Of a stretch of 64,000 nucleotides of DNA, positions 22,401 to 33,542 are shown in pieces. A program made the translations under genes and the position numbers. Source of the DNA: Byssothecium circinans (lineage: Eukaryota > Ascomycota > Dothideomycetes > Pleosporales > Massarinaceae). The notes beneath the pieces were generated by a model that saw only the letters and a list, made by a program, of their open reading frames with translations, was not told the origin of the DNA and made no database searches. Location of the stretch: assembly GCA_010015675.1 (NCBI GenBank), contig ML976982.1:637341-701340 (forward strand), given 5' to 3'. Numbering within the stretch: the first letter of the stretch is position 1; each line of letters starts with the position of its first letter.

Positions 22401-23144
22401 TTTGGGCGAGCCGGGACGCCGTACGACTTCAAGGGCCAGAACATGTCAGACTGCAAAGCGCGACGCAAGACGATGGACGAGCGACTGAAGGGCATGAAGA
22501 ACAAGATCAACCCCAAAGTCATGGCCATGATCGACAGTGTGGAGAAGAAGGAGGCCAGTCTCAAGAAGAACATGTCGATTGTCATCAAGGACAAGAAGAA
22601 GATTGAAGAGACCATTGTCAAGCTCGATGAGTACAAGAAAGAAGCTTTGCACAAGACGTGGACCAAGGTCAATGGGGATTTTGGACAGATCTTCAACGAG
22701 CTTCTACCGGGCAGTTTCGCCAAGCTGGATCCGCCCGAAGGGAAGACGATCTCGGACGGCTTGGAGGTCAAGGTTATGTTGGGGAAAGTGTGGAAACAGT
22801 CTTTGACCGAATTGAGTGGTGGGCAACGGTACGTCTCCACATAGCTAACACGTAGCCCCATAACACTAACAGCCACTAGCTCGTTGATCGCCCTGTCTCT
22901 CATCATGGCCCTGTTGCAATTCAAGCCAGCGCCCATGTATATCCTCGACGAAGTGGACGCCGCGCTCGACCTTTCGCATACCCAAAACATCGGTCGCCTC
23001 ATCAAGACGAGGTTCAAGGGTTCACAATTCATCGTCGTCAGTCTCAAAGACGGCATGTTCCAGAATGCCAACCGCATCTTCCGGACACGGTTTGTCGACG
23101 GCACGAGTGTGGTCCAAGCGACGACGGCCGCTGAAATGAAGTGA
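19406..23144 (+). CDS. SMC2: Condensin subunit SMC2
   Basis: Five exons (19406-19432, 19480-19520, 19571-21728, 21780-22828, 22880-23144) give 1179 residues, the usual SMC2 size. The first two exons are tiny: MRIVELVID and [17 protein letters not shown]2 pairs with SMC4 in condensin and compacts mitotic chromosomes. The N-terminal ATPase half holds Walker [10 protein letters not shown] (32-40), then [20 protein letters not shown] typical of SMC2. Two long coiled coils flank a hinge (about 510-680). The C-terminal half has the signature LSGGQR (about 1087-1092, split by the last intron) and Walker [12 protein letters not shown] (about 1112). All ATPase motifs are intact. Intron 3 joins NGNSSSS to IIQAIEEM, as in other fungal SMC2 proteins. 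Confidence 0.97.
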
Positions 23145-23681
23145 TGAATGATGTGGTTACTTTGCTGTATAATGTATTACGAAGCGTTCTTAGGGATTGG
23201 AAAAGGTGTACATGGGCTTGGATACGGGGAGATGGGCGAATGGGACCGGGGGGATGACTTGGTGGTTATTTGCATGGATGGGTCTGCGTACGCATTTCTT
23301 CGGAGTTGATGGATCCATTTCTGGTAATTCGGGGTGAATGCTCCCTTTTCAGGGCTGTTCTTATCTGGCCTGCAGCGTGAGTGGCCGCTTCTTGTTTAAA
23401 TCTACGTTTTTGCGTCTCGCCTTCCCGATACGGCGACCAACCCGTCCTCGCACGCCCAACCAGGTCCAGATGGCGCACTTCCACCTGCAACACCACCATC
23501 TACGTATTCCTTAACCATCGCGCCCTTCCTATGCTGCAGCAGTCAATCTCACCCTCTTGGTGATCGTCGGCGATATACTTGTACCCCCTCTTCCTAACAT
23601 TGAACCGTCAGCCAACCTCCCGTGTCGCCACCTGATCGAAGCGGCGGACCATATCCACGGGTCGCGACACCTGCCTCGCGC
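23145..23681. other. Intergenic
   Basis: 537 bp between SMC2 and the next plus-strand gene. The reading frame of the next gene is open upstream to 23622 but without an ATG. Confidence 0.4.
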
Positions 23682-26054
23682 ATGCACATGTCGACCGTGG
23701 GGCCGCCAAGGACATCCCCAGATTCAGACTCTCGACGGCCTGCTCTTATCCTCCGGCTGCCCATTCGACCCGAATCTAAAATCTATACATCCGACAATGC
23801 CTCCTTTACCGCAGCCTTACCTCCACCTGAAATCACAAGACGTTATTCCTCTCTGCAAGAGCATGCCGATACCTTTATAACCAGAAGCAAAGATTCTACC
23901 TCACGGCCAGCAGACCGACGGCAAGGTTTTATGTGGGGAGCGCTCGAGGGTGATGATGAGCAATATACGGTATCACTCGATCCACCTACACCCATCACGC
24001 CGCCGTCGCTGTTGGACATCTTGAAGAAATCATCATCGACTAGCTCGGCGATGTCTCAGTCTCCAGACAGAGATTTCGATACACAACCCAGCATATCACG
24101 AACGGATACCGGTCACTCTTCTTCTAGCACCATCGCAAGAGGAGTCATCAAGCATGGACCGGATATGCGCCTCTTCACACCTTCGGATAAGGATGCACAA
24201 GCCCAAGACGTCAACCGCGATCACAACGGCCGCAGTTTGAGCAAGTCGGCACGCCATCCCAAGCTTGATGACTATGTGAAACCGCCTGACCGACCACTGG
24301 AAGGGCATTCAAAGGCCGTCAGGACATCAGATAGCATACCCGACAAGCCTACCCCTTCTTTCAAAGGTACCCTAGCAGAGCGGCGTAAACTCGCGACAGG
24401 CAACTCGATGAAACTCACACTTCTGCAAGATATGCCAGAACTACCACCTCGGGGCCGTACCCCAGTTTCTGAGCTTAGCAGTATCGTTCCGTCTCGCCCA
24501 CGGAGTCCCAAGACCCCCTGGATTATGGACCGTCCGCCCGTTTGGCACATGGCAGATCCACTGACTGCTCCTCCAACAATCATGGAAGACGATACACCCG
24601 GCATCCTCCCTGTAACCGACCCTCTCATATCCTCAATGCTACCGCAAACAGAAACACCACTCAAGCAACCTCGCAATCGTCTCTCGGTGGGCCGTATTCG
24701 TTTTGGACACCGACGGAGTAGCAGCACAACCCAAACAAGCACCGAGAGCGCAGATCAAGCATCGCCCATCGTTACATCTTCACCCAACCAACCCCATGGC
24801 TTCCAAAACCACACTCAATCTCAAAAAAGAGACCACCAAGCGCATCTACAACAAGAGCTCCAGGAATCAAGCAAACACGGTCATCCCCGCCGCTGGCGTT
24901 GGTCCGGGACCTGGACCCCCAACGACTTAGCGGATACACCCACCTCTGATCGCCCCTCCTCAGGTTCCTTCTTTCTAAAGCGTTTCTTAAAAGGCAAGCG
25001 TTCGGGAGCGTCCATAGACTCCGGCACCATAACCCCCAACGCCGCCACCGCAGCATCACAGAAGAGTTTCTGGCGACGCAAGCCATCCATTCCTGAACGA
25101 TCCATCAGTGACCAAATGGCTACCGAGTACATGACCGACATACCCGTCCCCCCGTCTTTCGTTCCCCCCGGTCTCCAACGCGTCCCCACACCACCCATGC
25201 TCGACGCGAACGGCGAAGTCAAAGGAAAACTCAACGACTTCTTCTTCGAGATGCATGCAGGAAGTACACTCCGGCAGAAAGGAAAAGACAAGAGTCCGGG
25301 TAGAGTCTGGGACTCTGATGCGCTTCTGATGTCACAGAGAACGGGAACCTCATTAGAAGAAGTGGAAAGTGACGAAAGCCCTCAAGGCCCTACTCAAAAT
25401 GCCGGACTCACGTCTGCCGACCCCGAGGGGCCTGCGGCCGCAAAAACAGAACCTTCTACTCCATCAACCTACTACTACATCCCCGGTACGCCGATTGTGC
25501 ACTCACCGCCTCCCTTTTCCTCCGCTATCACCACCCCTAACAACGATCCCGCATTGGAAAACTGGTTCAGAGTCCAGGGCCCCACTAGTAGTATCGACGA
25601 CGACCTCCCTGTCCACTCAAACGCTTACCAACGCCACGCCGCGCGCAGACTCGCAGAAGAGAAAGCGAAGCTGGAATGGATCACGCCCGAACATCTTCCC
25701 ACTTCGCCGCTGTGTCCGCTTCATCAGAAGTACCACGGGCCGGGGAGGGGCTTTTGCGTCTTCCACGGGGGGCGGCCGAAAGGGAATGGGAATGGGAACG
25801 GGAATGGGAACGGGAATGGGAACGGGAATGGGAACGGGAATGGGAACGGGAATGGGAACGGGAAGGCTGCAAGTTGGGATGAAGATTTGGAGAAGGAAAA
25901 AGAGAAGGCCAGGCCGGCGTTGAGGAAAGAGAGGAGAATGATGATGAGAAGGGGTAGTTCGTATGATGGGGTGGAGGAGGGGTTGAAGAAGGGGTTGTGG
26001 AGTGGGATTGTGAAGAGTAAGAGGAGTAGGCTTGAGCACGTGACTAGTCCGTGA
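23682..26054 (+). CDS. Disordered protein with Gly-Asn repeat and C-terminal CxxH-CxxH motif
   Basis: A single-exon frame of 790 residues from the first in-frame ATG (another Met follows two codons later). Most of it is Ser/Pro/Thr-rich and probably unstructured, with short basic clusters such as FLKRFLKGKRSGAS and SFWRRKPSIPE. The only ordered-looking part is near the end: WITPEHLPTSPLCPLHQKYH followed by GPGRGFCVFHGGR. This places two C-x2-H pairs 10 residues apart (CPLH and CVFH), a spacing that could bind a zinc ion. Directly after it comes a run of about 14 Gly-Asn dipeptides encoded by a minisatellite, then a basic tail rich in Lys/Arg. I do not recognise the family. Secretion is unlikely since there is no signal peptide. 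Confidence 0.7.
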   Translation: MHMSTVGPPRTSPDSDSRRPALILRLPIRPESKIYTSDNASFTAALPPPEITRRYSSLQEHADTFITRSKDSTSRPADRRQGFMWGALEGDDEQYTVSLDPPTPITPPSLLDILKKSSSTSSAMSQSPDRDFDTQPSISRTDTGHSSSSTIARGVIKHGPDMRLFTPSDKDAQAQDVNRDHNGRSLSKSARHPKLDDYVKPPDRPLEGHSKAVRTSDSIPDKPTPSFKGTLAERRKLATGNSMKLTLLQDMPELPPRGRTPVSELSSIVPSRPRSPKTPWIMDRPPVWHMADPLTAPPTIMEDDTPGILPVTDPLISSMLPQTETPLKQPRNRLSVGRIRFGHRRSSSTTQTSTESADQASPIVTSSPNQPHGFQNHTQSQKRDHQAHLQQELQESSKHGHPRRWRWSGTWTPNDLADTPTSDRPSSGSFFLKRFLKGKRSGASIDSGTITPNAATAASQKSFWRRKPSIPERSISDQMATEYMTDIPVPPSFVPPGLQRVPTPPMLDANGEVKGKLNDFFFEMHAGSTLRQKGKDKSPGRVWDSDALLMSQRTGTSLEEVESDESPQGPTQNAGLTSADPEGPAAAKTEPSTPSTYYYIPGTPIVHSPPPFSSAITTPNNDPALENWFRVQGPTSSIDDDLPVHSNAYQRHAARRLAEEKAKLEWITPEHLPTSPLCPLHQKYHGPGRGFCVFHGGRPKGNGNGNGNGNGNGNGNGNGNGNGNGNGKAASWDEDLEKEKEKARPALRKERRMMMRRGSSYDGVEEGLKKGLWSGIVKSKRSRLEHVTSP
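25782..25863 (+). repeat. 12-bp coding minisatellite (GGGAATGGGAAC)n
   Basis: Alternating GGGAAT and GGGAAC hexamers repeat in tandem for about 80 bp and encode Gly-Asn dipeptides in frame. The period is a multiple of three, so changes in copy number would leave the frame intact. Confidence 0.92.
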
Positions 26055-26092
26055 TTAGCGGCGTGTGGGTGTTAGTTTGGATGGATAGGGTG

Positions 26093-26115
26093 GTGCTGTG
26101 CTGTGCTGTGCTGTG
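26093..26115. repeat. (GTGCT)n microsatellite
   Basis: Pentamer repeated about four and a half times, 40 bp downstream of the preceding stop codon. Confidence 0.8.
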
Positions 26116-26838
26116 GTGATTGTTTCTCATATCAAGTGAGAAGAAAGCCGCAGAGTCAAATAATGCGCCGCGATGCGACGAGATGCCGTTTGGGACGGAC
26201 GGAACGGAGGCTTTAATGGTGATGGGGGTGGTGTTGGTTTTTTGACTATGAAGGACGGAAGTCGTAAATGATACCCCTATTTCTCTTTCGCTTTCTCGTG
26301 CTCTTTCTCTCCCTGTACTGTACACTACTATACTCCAACTAGAACGGAAAGTCCACACGGAGATGTTGGCGTTGCGATGGTATTGCATATTTTTGAAGTA
26401 GGGAAATGCGTCTGTGGGCGTCATCGTCAATTGATTCGCTTTTCGTTCACGTTTGATCTTGTAAACGATGTTTCGTCGTCGTTCGTTCGTTGGGGTTGTA
26501 CCGACTGGTATTGAACAAGGGAAAAGAGGAAAGCCGAGTTAGTTCCTTGCCAGAGACGTCGATGTCGATGTCGATGTCCTGAGTCTCTCTTCTGCAGCAA
26601 ACACGTCCTGCGGCATCGGCATTTAGCAATGGAGAGAAGGCTGGCAGTACGATGGTGCGGCAGGCTCACATTGTCAGCCTACTCGTACGGGGACGAAGAG
26701 GTATAACTACAGCTGCTGGGTTACTGGAACGGGACGGACGAAGCGTGTGGTTGTGTAGACTATATACTGGAGACTTCTGAGGGCAGGTGTTTCGTTCATA
26801 CTCGGCCTTTTCCTCCGCGTAAGTTATTAAAAGGAGGA

Positions 26839-26887
26839 GCGATATCACATTGGGTGATGCGCTGGTCCTCACCCAATGTGATATCGC
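26839..26887. repeat. Perfect 19-bp inverted repeat (hairpin)
   Basis: Left arm GCGATATCACATTGGGTGA (26839-26857), an 11-nt loop, then its exact reverse complement (26869-26887). It lies in a gene-free stretch. There is no T-run after it, and eukaryotic genes do not use such terminators. Confidence 0.95.
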
Positions 26888-27389
26888 ATATAGCGGTTAA
26901 CCTCTTTGCGTGTAGCTGCGCAGGGGTGGGGACGTCCTGCGACATGTTAAGGTAATCGGAAGTCGACGACGACGGAGCTGGTTGGCAAGATGCTGATTTT
27001 AGTGATGCAACGATGGACGAAGATGAGTTGCGAGGCGAGTTGTTGCGCGCAGCTGGGGGAAAAGATCTTTATCTGGTCCGCCGTGGGCTAAAGGCCTCGG
27101 TGGCGCCAAGCAGGCAACAGTAGTCACTTGTACCTAGGTTACTAAAGTATTAAAGTTTAACACGAATTTTTTTTCTGTCGGACGCAGGTTAATCCCCTCC
27201 GCTTACGTAATCGTTCATCCTAAGTCGTTTGAGTTCCGAGGCTGGTGCGCCTTATCGTGTTTTTTCCTTGCGTTGATACCCTACTGTACTTAGTACTACT
27301 GGCGATGATTGCTCCTTCTTTGATTAAAAGGAGGAGGGTATACAGCTGATGAGGGGTTGGGTGGACCCGGGTAGGAGGGGAAGGGAGAA

Positions 27390-27434
27390 GGGAAAGGGAA
27401 AGGGAAAGGGAAAGGGAAAGGGAAAGGGAAAGGG
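27390..27434. repeat. (GGGAAA)n hexamer array, left of gap
   Basis: About seven tandem GGGAAA units. A further short array (about three units) starts immediately after the N-run at 27686, so the gap probably collapses a longer purine-rich repeat. Confidence 0.9.
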
Positions 27435-27530
27435 ACAGACGGCTGCTGCACAGGTAGCACAGATCCCCCAGGGCGTTTCTCAAGCCACAGATGGCTCTAT
27501 GATTCTCGATGCTACGGCTCAGGTCAATGG

Positions 27531-27685
27531 NNNNNNNNNNNNNNNNNNNNNNNNNNNNNNNNNNNNNNNNNNNNNNNNNNNNNNNNNNNNNNNNNNNNNN
27601 NNNNNNNNNNNNNNNNNNNNNNNNNNNNNNNNNNNNNNNNNNNNNNNNNNNNNNNNNNNNNNNNNNNNNNNNNNNNNNNNNNNNN
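27531..27685. other. Assembly gap (155 N)
   Basis: Run of N. The right edge abuts GGGAAA repeats; the left edge follows about 95 bp of non-repetitive sequence. Confidence 1.
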
Positions 27686-28094
27686 AAAGGGAAAGGGAAA
27701 GGGGAAGAGAGTGAACGAGATGGGGGCTCAGGTACGGCACCTAAGAAAAACATGCTGGACACGAGGACTACATTCATGTTGAATTGTGAGAGCGGTCACC
27801 GCGTTTACTGTTGTCGTTGTTTAACTGGGTCGAAAAGTAAGTATGTCAAGTATACTGCGATCAAATGAATTCCTAATCACTGACATAGTATCAACCCTTA
27901 CCGGTCACAGCAACCAAGTTTCCAAACACGGCATTATGAAGCAGAAGCGTGGAACAACGATGTAGAGTAGTTGATAATTGGGATATCAAAGATTCATCCC
28001 ACTCACAATCTATGATGCCTTCAACGCCATATCGAACTAGGTCCAGCTAAAGGTGTAACTCGCAACCTGTATGCGTAGTCATCCCCTATTATGC

Positions 28095-29020
28095 TTATGA
28101 ATTCTCAGTGGGTTTCGTGTTCTCGGCCCATTTCGGTTCTACCCCATGTTCTGCCCACAGTTGTTGCCGTTCCCGCATGAACTGGCTACACCAGTCCTTG
28201 ATCGCCGGCGTCTGGATCTTCAGAGTTATGTAGGTAAACTGTCCCAAATCCTTCGTGCACTTGAAATGTCGCTCATATTCCACCATCTGCGCGATCAATT
28301 CCAACTTGTCGATGTCATGTACAAACAAGCTCTCCTTCGTCACGCTGTCCTCGTACTCCTGCCACAGAGCGCGGATCTCCTGCGCGTTGAGCCCACCATT
28401 GAATTTTCCAAGAAGTTTGTTGCATATGTAGTCCATCGTGTCTGATTCTCGCCGGTTCTTCTCTTCCTTGACGACGTTGTCCGCCGGGGTGATATCACCC
28501 ACCAATGACTCAGCCATGTCGTGAATCAGCGCCATGCGCGTGCACCGCAGTATGTCGAGCCCGTCTGTGATGTCTTTCGGAGCCATCATGGTGATGATGC
28601 TCATTCGGTACATGTGGTCGCTAATGGATTCGCAGTCCTTGATACCGAAGCGCTGCCAGCCAGCACGCTTGGTCGTCTTGAGGCGCTCGAGAAGGTGGAT
28701 GAATGAGACTGGTGAGTCGGTGTCTTCGTCGTAGCGGGAAGAGATATCGTCAAGAACTACAAGGCAGTCAAGTCAGTACATGCAGATCGAAGGTAGTAAC
28801 CCAAGGTAAGGAAGGTCCCGCCTACGACAACGCTCCGCGTTTACCACGTACCGCGCTCTACCGTCCATTGCTTCCCCCCTTTCACATCTTCTTTGCTGAG
28901 CTTTCCCGCTTTAGGATCGCTGAAGCCATTTGTCTGCGTACTCTCATCGGCTGTCGCGGGCCGGTCATCGGCCGGCTTCGAAGCTCCATTGGTAGGTGGG
29001 GTACTGTTGGAAGACGTCAT
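28095..29020 (-). CDS. HD-domain 5'-deoxynucleotidase (HDDC2/YfbR-like)
   Basis: Two exons on the minus strand, 29020-28852 and 28756-28095, give 276 residues. The 95-nt intron has a GTACGT donor and TTGTAG acceptor; splicing joins WTVER to VLDDISS. The N-terminal 50 residues are Ser/Thr/Asp-rich and disordered. The HD phosphohydrolase core holds the metal ligands: His in SDHMYRMS, the His-Asp pair in ALIHDMAES, and an Asp in FVHDIDKLELIAQ. Relatives (human HDDC2, yeast YBR242W and YGL101W, bacterial YfbR) dephosphorylate deoxynucleoside monophosphates. The gene shares a short divergent promoter with the HAUS6-like gene. Start was set at the first ATG of the open frame (MTSSNS). Confidence 0.9.
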
Positions 29021-29351
29021 TATGGCTGCAGGTTTGAAGGGCGTGTAATTTCGTGAAAAGGTGTGTGAAAGAGAGAAGGGACGGGTCCGAAGTGTAAGAG
29101 GCGTGAAGAGTGTCGTTTGAGAGTCAACAAACCGGCCCCCGATTGTTGTTGCGAGAACATGGAAAAGCACCTGGCAGGGATTGAGCAATCGATAACGAGG
29201 GTGCTAGGTTAAAAACGGCGTAGCGCCTTGGCATTGTTATGCATCACACCGGCAGCAGTGACTGCTACAAAGCCTAGGCACCCCATTGCCGGTAACTCTA
29301 CTATACTGTATCCTACCCGAGAATGCGTCAACCCCCTCTTAGGTATAGAGA
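29021..29351. promoter_or_regulatory. Putative bidirectional promoter, HD nucleotidase / HAUS6
   Basis: Only 331 bp separate the two divergent start codons, so regulatory sequence is probably shared. No motif is singled out. Confidence 0.5.
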
Positions 29352-31773
29352 ATGTCACGTCCTACCTCGCAAACCTCAACCGTCACAACTACCGCCACAA
29401 ATGTTGTCTCGCGCAGCTTGTCGGTCAAAACAACAACCAAGACCGGACGAAACAACCTGCTGCCGCCCTCCGATATCAAACTTTTCGTAACCAATTTGCG
29501 TCTTCTTGACTTGGATTTGCGGAATGACTGGCCGGGTATAACGGTGCAAACATTCTCTGCTCGCAACGCGGACCAGAAGCAAAGGATTGGAGCGGCAGAA
29601 TGGTCGCTGTTTCGCTTGTTCGAGATATGGGACCCCGTAGAGACGAGTCAGGTACGCTATTAAAACGTGTTTAACAAGGAGGCTATACTAATGTCTCGTA
29701 TAGAAGCTTCAGCCCTTCTTCCCGCCACTCGAACCACTCCAATCGCGCAACCTTCGAATTGCCCTTCACCGCTCACTGGATTCGCTGAAGAAGGAAGGGG
29801 TCTTGGGACGAGAATCGGTACTTAGAAAGACCATGCTAGATGAATGCAAAGGAGACAAGTTCTACGAGATCTTGGTCCTGTTCTCTACAGCTGTCTTGAA
29901 GAAGGTACTAGCATCGAAGCCGACGGACAAGCGGAGAATCGCAGTCGCAAGGAAACTAGCAACCGCAAGTGCGCTACCAAACTCGACACAAGACTCCTTA
30001 CTACCGCTCGCCATCGCACACAAGGCCTCACTTGTCAATGTTTTGAAGAAGAAGGAGCAGAAGAGACGCAGATTCGCCGAGTTTGAAGAGCTACTGGATA
30101 CAAAAGCGGACGGTATCAATCAGCGAATACGGAAATGCAAAGAAACACCCCGAGCTCAAAAGCCTCCCATACCTCAGAGGGAGTCGGATGCGATCAAGAA
30201 GCAGCTCAGGGACAACTGGATCGGAAACCAGAAATGGCTGGATGTAATGCTTCATGGAGACGATGTGCAAGCGGAAGATGCCTTTCTGAACAGCTCCTTC
30301 ACCCAGGTCTGGCGCACGGTCGAGCAAGGTCGCAAACTGGAAGATGCTGTTCCCGACATTGGGCTTATGGAAAACCTGCAGCTGAGAGTTCAAGAACAAC
30401 AGTTCAGGCTACAGAAGTGGAAAACCTTCCATGCCAGCCTCCAGGAAGGCGGATCAGCACCTGAAGTAACTCATAAAAAGGTCGTGGCTGCAACGAAAGA
30501 CTTCAAATTCGATGACCATTTGCAGCTTCAACTACGGCCGAAGATACCTGACGATGAACCTATCCGAAAGATATCGTTGCACCCGGAACTGGCAGACATT
30601 CTATCTGAGATGGACGAAGAGCTTTCGCGGGTTGCTGCAGCCAAGCACAACCGTTCTTCGATCTTGCAACCCAGGCGGCGGGGTTCTTCATTAGGCAATT
30701 CACGATCGCCCGCTCGACGAAAGAAATCTCGATCTGACTCCGCCCCTAAAGTGCCGCCAGTCAGTCCACCTAGGCATACAAGGCCAGCGCCCACCGTTAG
30801 GAAGCCTTCCAAGGAAACAATCCCAACACGACATGCGCAGCCTCGCATCCCAACAACAGCAACCCCAATGGATTCAGAAGCGACCCTTGTCGGACTTCCA
30901 TCAACAGTCGATAATGCAATGCCTACTCACGAGCAGCAATACTCAACAGAGGCAGCAGAACAAACGTCCGACCCCCTGCCAACTATCACGTCTCCGTCTC
31001 AGCCTCGACGTCCTATCGCGCCGCCTTCTCCATCTCCCTCTCCACCTCCACCCTCCTCATACTTTCCCTCGGAACCTCCGGTTTTCGACCCACCAACTCT
31101 TCCTGCTGAAGAAGCCCTCGCTGCGCAAATTATATCCACAATCGGTGACGCAACGCCCTCTCCGGTCAAGAAGCTCCAACCCCGCCTGAATCTTGCAGAG
31201 CGCACGCGCATGTCCATGGCACACACCCACTCCTTCCCGCCCATCACCGAATCTCCTGCCCTCCCCTCTCCTCCACTGCCCGAACAGTCGCCAGCATTCG
31301 ACACAGCGACACATCTAGGACTAGAACGTCAGCAATCACTCCTCGAACGCACACGAATGAGCATGGCGGCTATGTCCTCCAAACCGCGCGCCTCCCTCGC
31401 CCCTCCGCAGAAAGACAAGCGAAAAAGCTCACGCCTATCCAACTTCCCAGTCAATCAGTTCGACACACCTCGTACACGCAGATCTTTCGAAGCAATTGAA
31501 GAAGCCAAGTCGGGCGAGAAAACGCCGAAAGAGGATCTGTTTAGCGATGAGGTCGACTATGATAGGGTGTTTAAGAGCCGTCCTAGGATTGCTACGAGTC
31601 CGGTATTTGGCACCCCTGCGGGCGTGAATGGGATGGAAGATGATGAAGAGTTTGATGAAGATGTTACCGGTGTTGATTTGGCTGATGTGGATAATGAGGA
31701 GGATGGGGATATTACGGTTGCTTGGGAGAATAGTCCGCTGAGAGGGGCAAGGAAGAGTAGGATGCTTTCCTGA
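29352..31773 (+). CDS. HAUS augmin-like complex subunit 6
   Basis: Two exons, 29352-29651 and 29704-31773, give 789 residues. The intron (GTACGC donor, ATACTAAT branch, TATAG acceptor) joins WDPVETSQ to KLQPFFPPLEP. The N-terminal 250 residues match the HAUS6 N-terminal domain: FVTNLRLLDLDLRNDWPGIT, KQRIGAAEWSLFRLFEIWDP, then GVLGRESVLRKTMLDECKGD and FYEILVLFSTAVLKK. A helical, coiled-coil-like region follows (to about 370). The rest is Pro/Ser-rich and disordered, with two similar LxERTRMSMA motifs and an acidic patch near the end. Augmin recruits gamma-tubulin to existing microtubules so that the spindle can branch; HAUS6 is the subunit that contacts the gamma-tubulin complex. Confidence 0.9.
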
Positions 31774-32232
31774 GGCTTGAGGGGAGACGGATTTCCGCAC
31801 GTCATGGTTAGTTGATGCGATTGTGTAGCGTTCAAGCGTTGGTTATTTCTCTGCAGATAATGCCTCCTTCCACCCGGAAAGGTGTGGGGAATGAATTGAT
31901 GAATTTGTGTTTTGTTGCTGAATCAGATTTTGACTTGACGATCCGTATTTGCAAGTGGAATACTGTAGATTCTATAATGCAATGGATCTTTAATTATCCT
32001 TAGTTAGGGTCTAGTGATAGTTCCCTGAAAACACGTTTTTTGCACGAAATAAAAGGGAGCTGACATTCAAACTAAATAAGATGGAAACACGTCCGCACGT
32101 GCCAGTCTTGGCGCGACATGCTCTACCTAAAAGTTCAAAGCGCCGCGTATCTCCAACGCCATTTCCCCACAACGCTACAACTCACGACATACTTTCGCCC
32201 AACGATATCACCACCAAAGAAATCGCATCAAA
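31774..32232. other. Intergenic
   Basis: 459 bp between two plus-strand genes; nothing beyond flanking untranslated sequence is seen. Confidence 0.4.
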
Positions 32233-33542
32233 ATGGCGACGCAAGCCGAACTCGATGACCCCCTCTACAATTTACGCCTAAGCATAACCTCCGACAACCC
32301 ACCCATCCTAACCAACACACCCGACCCCAGCACCTCCTCCGATACGGTACTCTCCCTCGCCAACGCAACCCACATCTCCTTCAACAATGGCGACTCACAT
32401 AAAACCTTCCCCATAACGACAGCAACCCGCTTCGCGCCAGACTCCACGCCGATCGACCTGCGCAGCATATACTTTGCATGGACGAACAAAGACGCGCCCG
32501 TCACCAATTACCTCGAGGCTGTGCAGGCGCTGAATGAAGAGCTACCAAGTAGCACGGGAGGCAGTGTGCAGAATCTAAGCTTTGCGCAGAAGATTGAGCT
32601 TGTGAGTTGGCTGAGTGGGGAGACGGAAACGAGCGAAAGTATCGTTGCTGTTGAAGGGGGAAGTGCCGAAGATGGAGCTGCAGGCGATGCGGGCAACCTT
32701 GCAGCGGGAGGTGGAAAGACAGGAGGAGTTAGTGTCGGTGGACAAGATGCGCGACTATTACAGATTTACGACGGGGAGAGGAGGATGGGAGATCACAACA
32801 CGGCATTGAGGGGAACAAAAGGCATCGTACGTCCCAATCCCCTTTCCGCTCCCTATCCACTTCCAACCGACCAACCAACACTAACACAACCCATCAGGAC
32901 TTCTCCGCCTACCGCAAAACAGCCGCAACATTCCTCTCCACACGCGCCAAACCCACGCCCAACGCGCCACACCCGCCGCTCGTCTCCTCCCTCACCAAGA
33001 AACCCACCCGCCGCAACGACCTCCCCATCATCCTCCTCTCCCCCTCGGCCTCCTCCCTCCTCCGCATGTCCAACGTAAAATCCTTCCTCGAAGACGGCGT
33101 CTTCATCCCCGCCAACACCACCGAAACCACCTCCTCCAACTTCCTCCAGATGTCGCGCCTCCTCCCCTCCATCTCCTCCGCACCCATGCGCTTCATCCTC
33201 GTCGACTCAACCGCCATGTTCAAACCCACCTACTGGTCCCGCGTCGTCGCCATCTTCACCACGGGCCAGTCCTGGCAGTTCAAGAGCTACAAGTACCCCA
33301 ATCCCATTGAGCTGTTTGCGCATTACCCGGGGATTTTCGTGGGCTGGGAGGGCGAGCAGGTGCCGGACCAGGTTAGCGCTTGGGGCAGGGGCGTGATGGG
33401 CGTGAAGGTGGATAAGTGGATGGGGAGCGAGAAGGGGAGGTGGAGGGATAGGGAGGTTGTGGAGAGGATTTGGGGGAGGATCGAGGAGGGGATGAGGAGG
33501 GGTGGGTGGACTAAGGAGGGGCCTGGGTTGGCGGCGCGGTAA
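32233..33542 (+). CDS. CDC73: Paf1 complex subunit Cdc73 (parafibromin homologue)
   Basis: Two exons, 32233-32826 and 32898-33542, give 412 residues, close to yeast Cdc73. The 71-nt intron (GTACGT donor, CACTAAC branch, ATCAG acceptor) joins LRGTKGI to DFSAYRKTA. The N-terminal half shows the family pattern DPLYNLRLSI, ATHISFNN, IDLRSIYFAW, then IYDGERRMGDHNT. The C-terminal half is the Ras-like Cdc73 domain: PIILLSPSASSLLRMSNVK, FLEDGVFIP, RFILVDSTAMF, YWSRVVAIFTTGQSWQFK and GIFVGWEGE. Cdc73 links the Paf1 elongation complex to phosphorylated RNA polymerase II and supports histone H2B ubiquitylation and H3 methylation. The linker between the halves is unusually Gly-rich. Confidence 0.95.

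Larger units (their letters stand above)
26055..28094. other. Gene-free low-complexity stretch with assembly gap
   Basis: About 2 kb without a supportable gene. It holds several short tandem repeats (GTGCT at 26093-26115, TCGATG near 26560-26580, GGGAAA arrays), a perfect inverted repeat (26839-26887) and 155 N. Apparent open frames across the repeats and gap are artefacts of low complexity. Confidence 0.6.

Noticed and set aside
25781..25863. CRISPR-like or rDNA-like repeat
   Set aside because: It is a simple 12-bp coding minisatellite with no spacers in a eukaryotic gene.
26839..26887. Rho-independent terminator
   Set aside because: Eukaryotic context, no T-run, and not at a gene end.
27349..27868. 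Coding sequence spanning the gap
   Set aside because: The frame is made of GGGAAA repeats and N; no start or domain is supportable.
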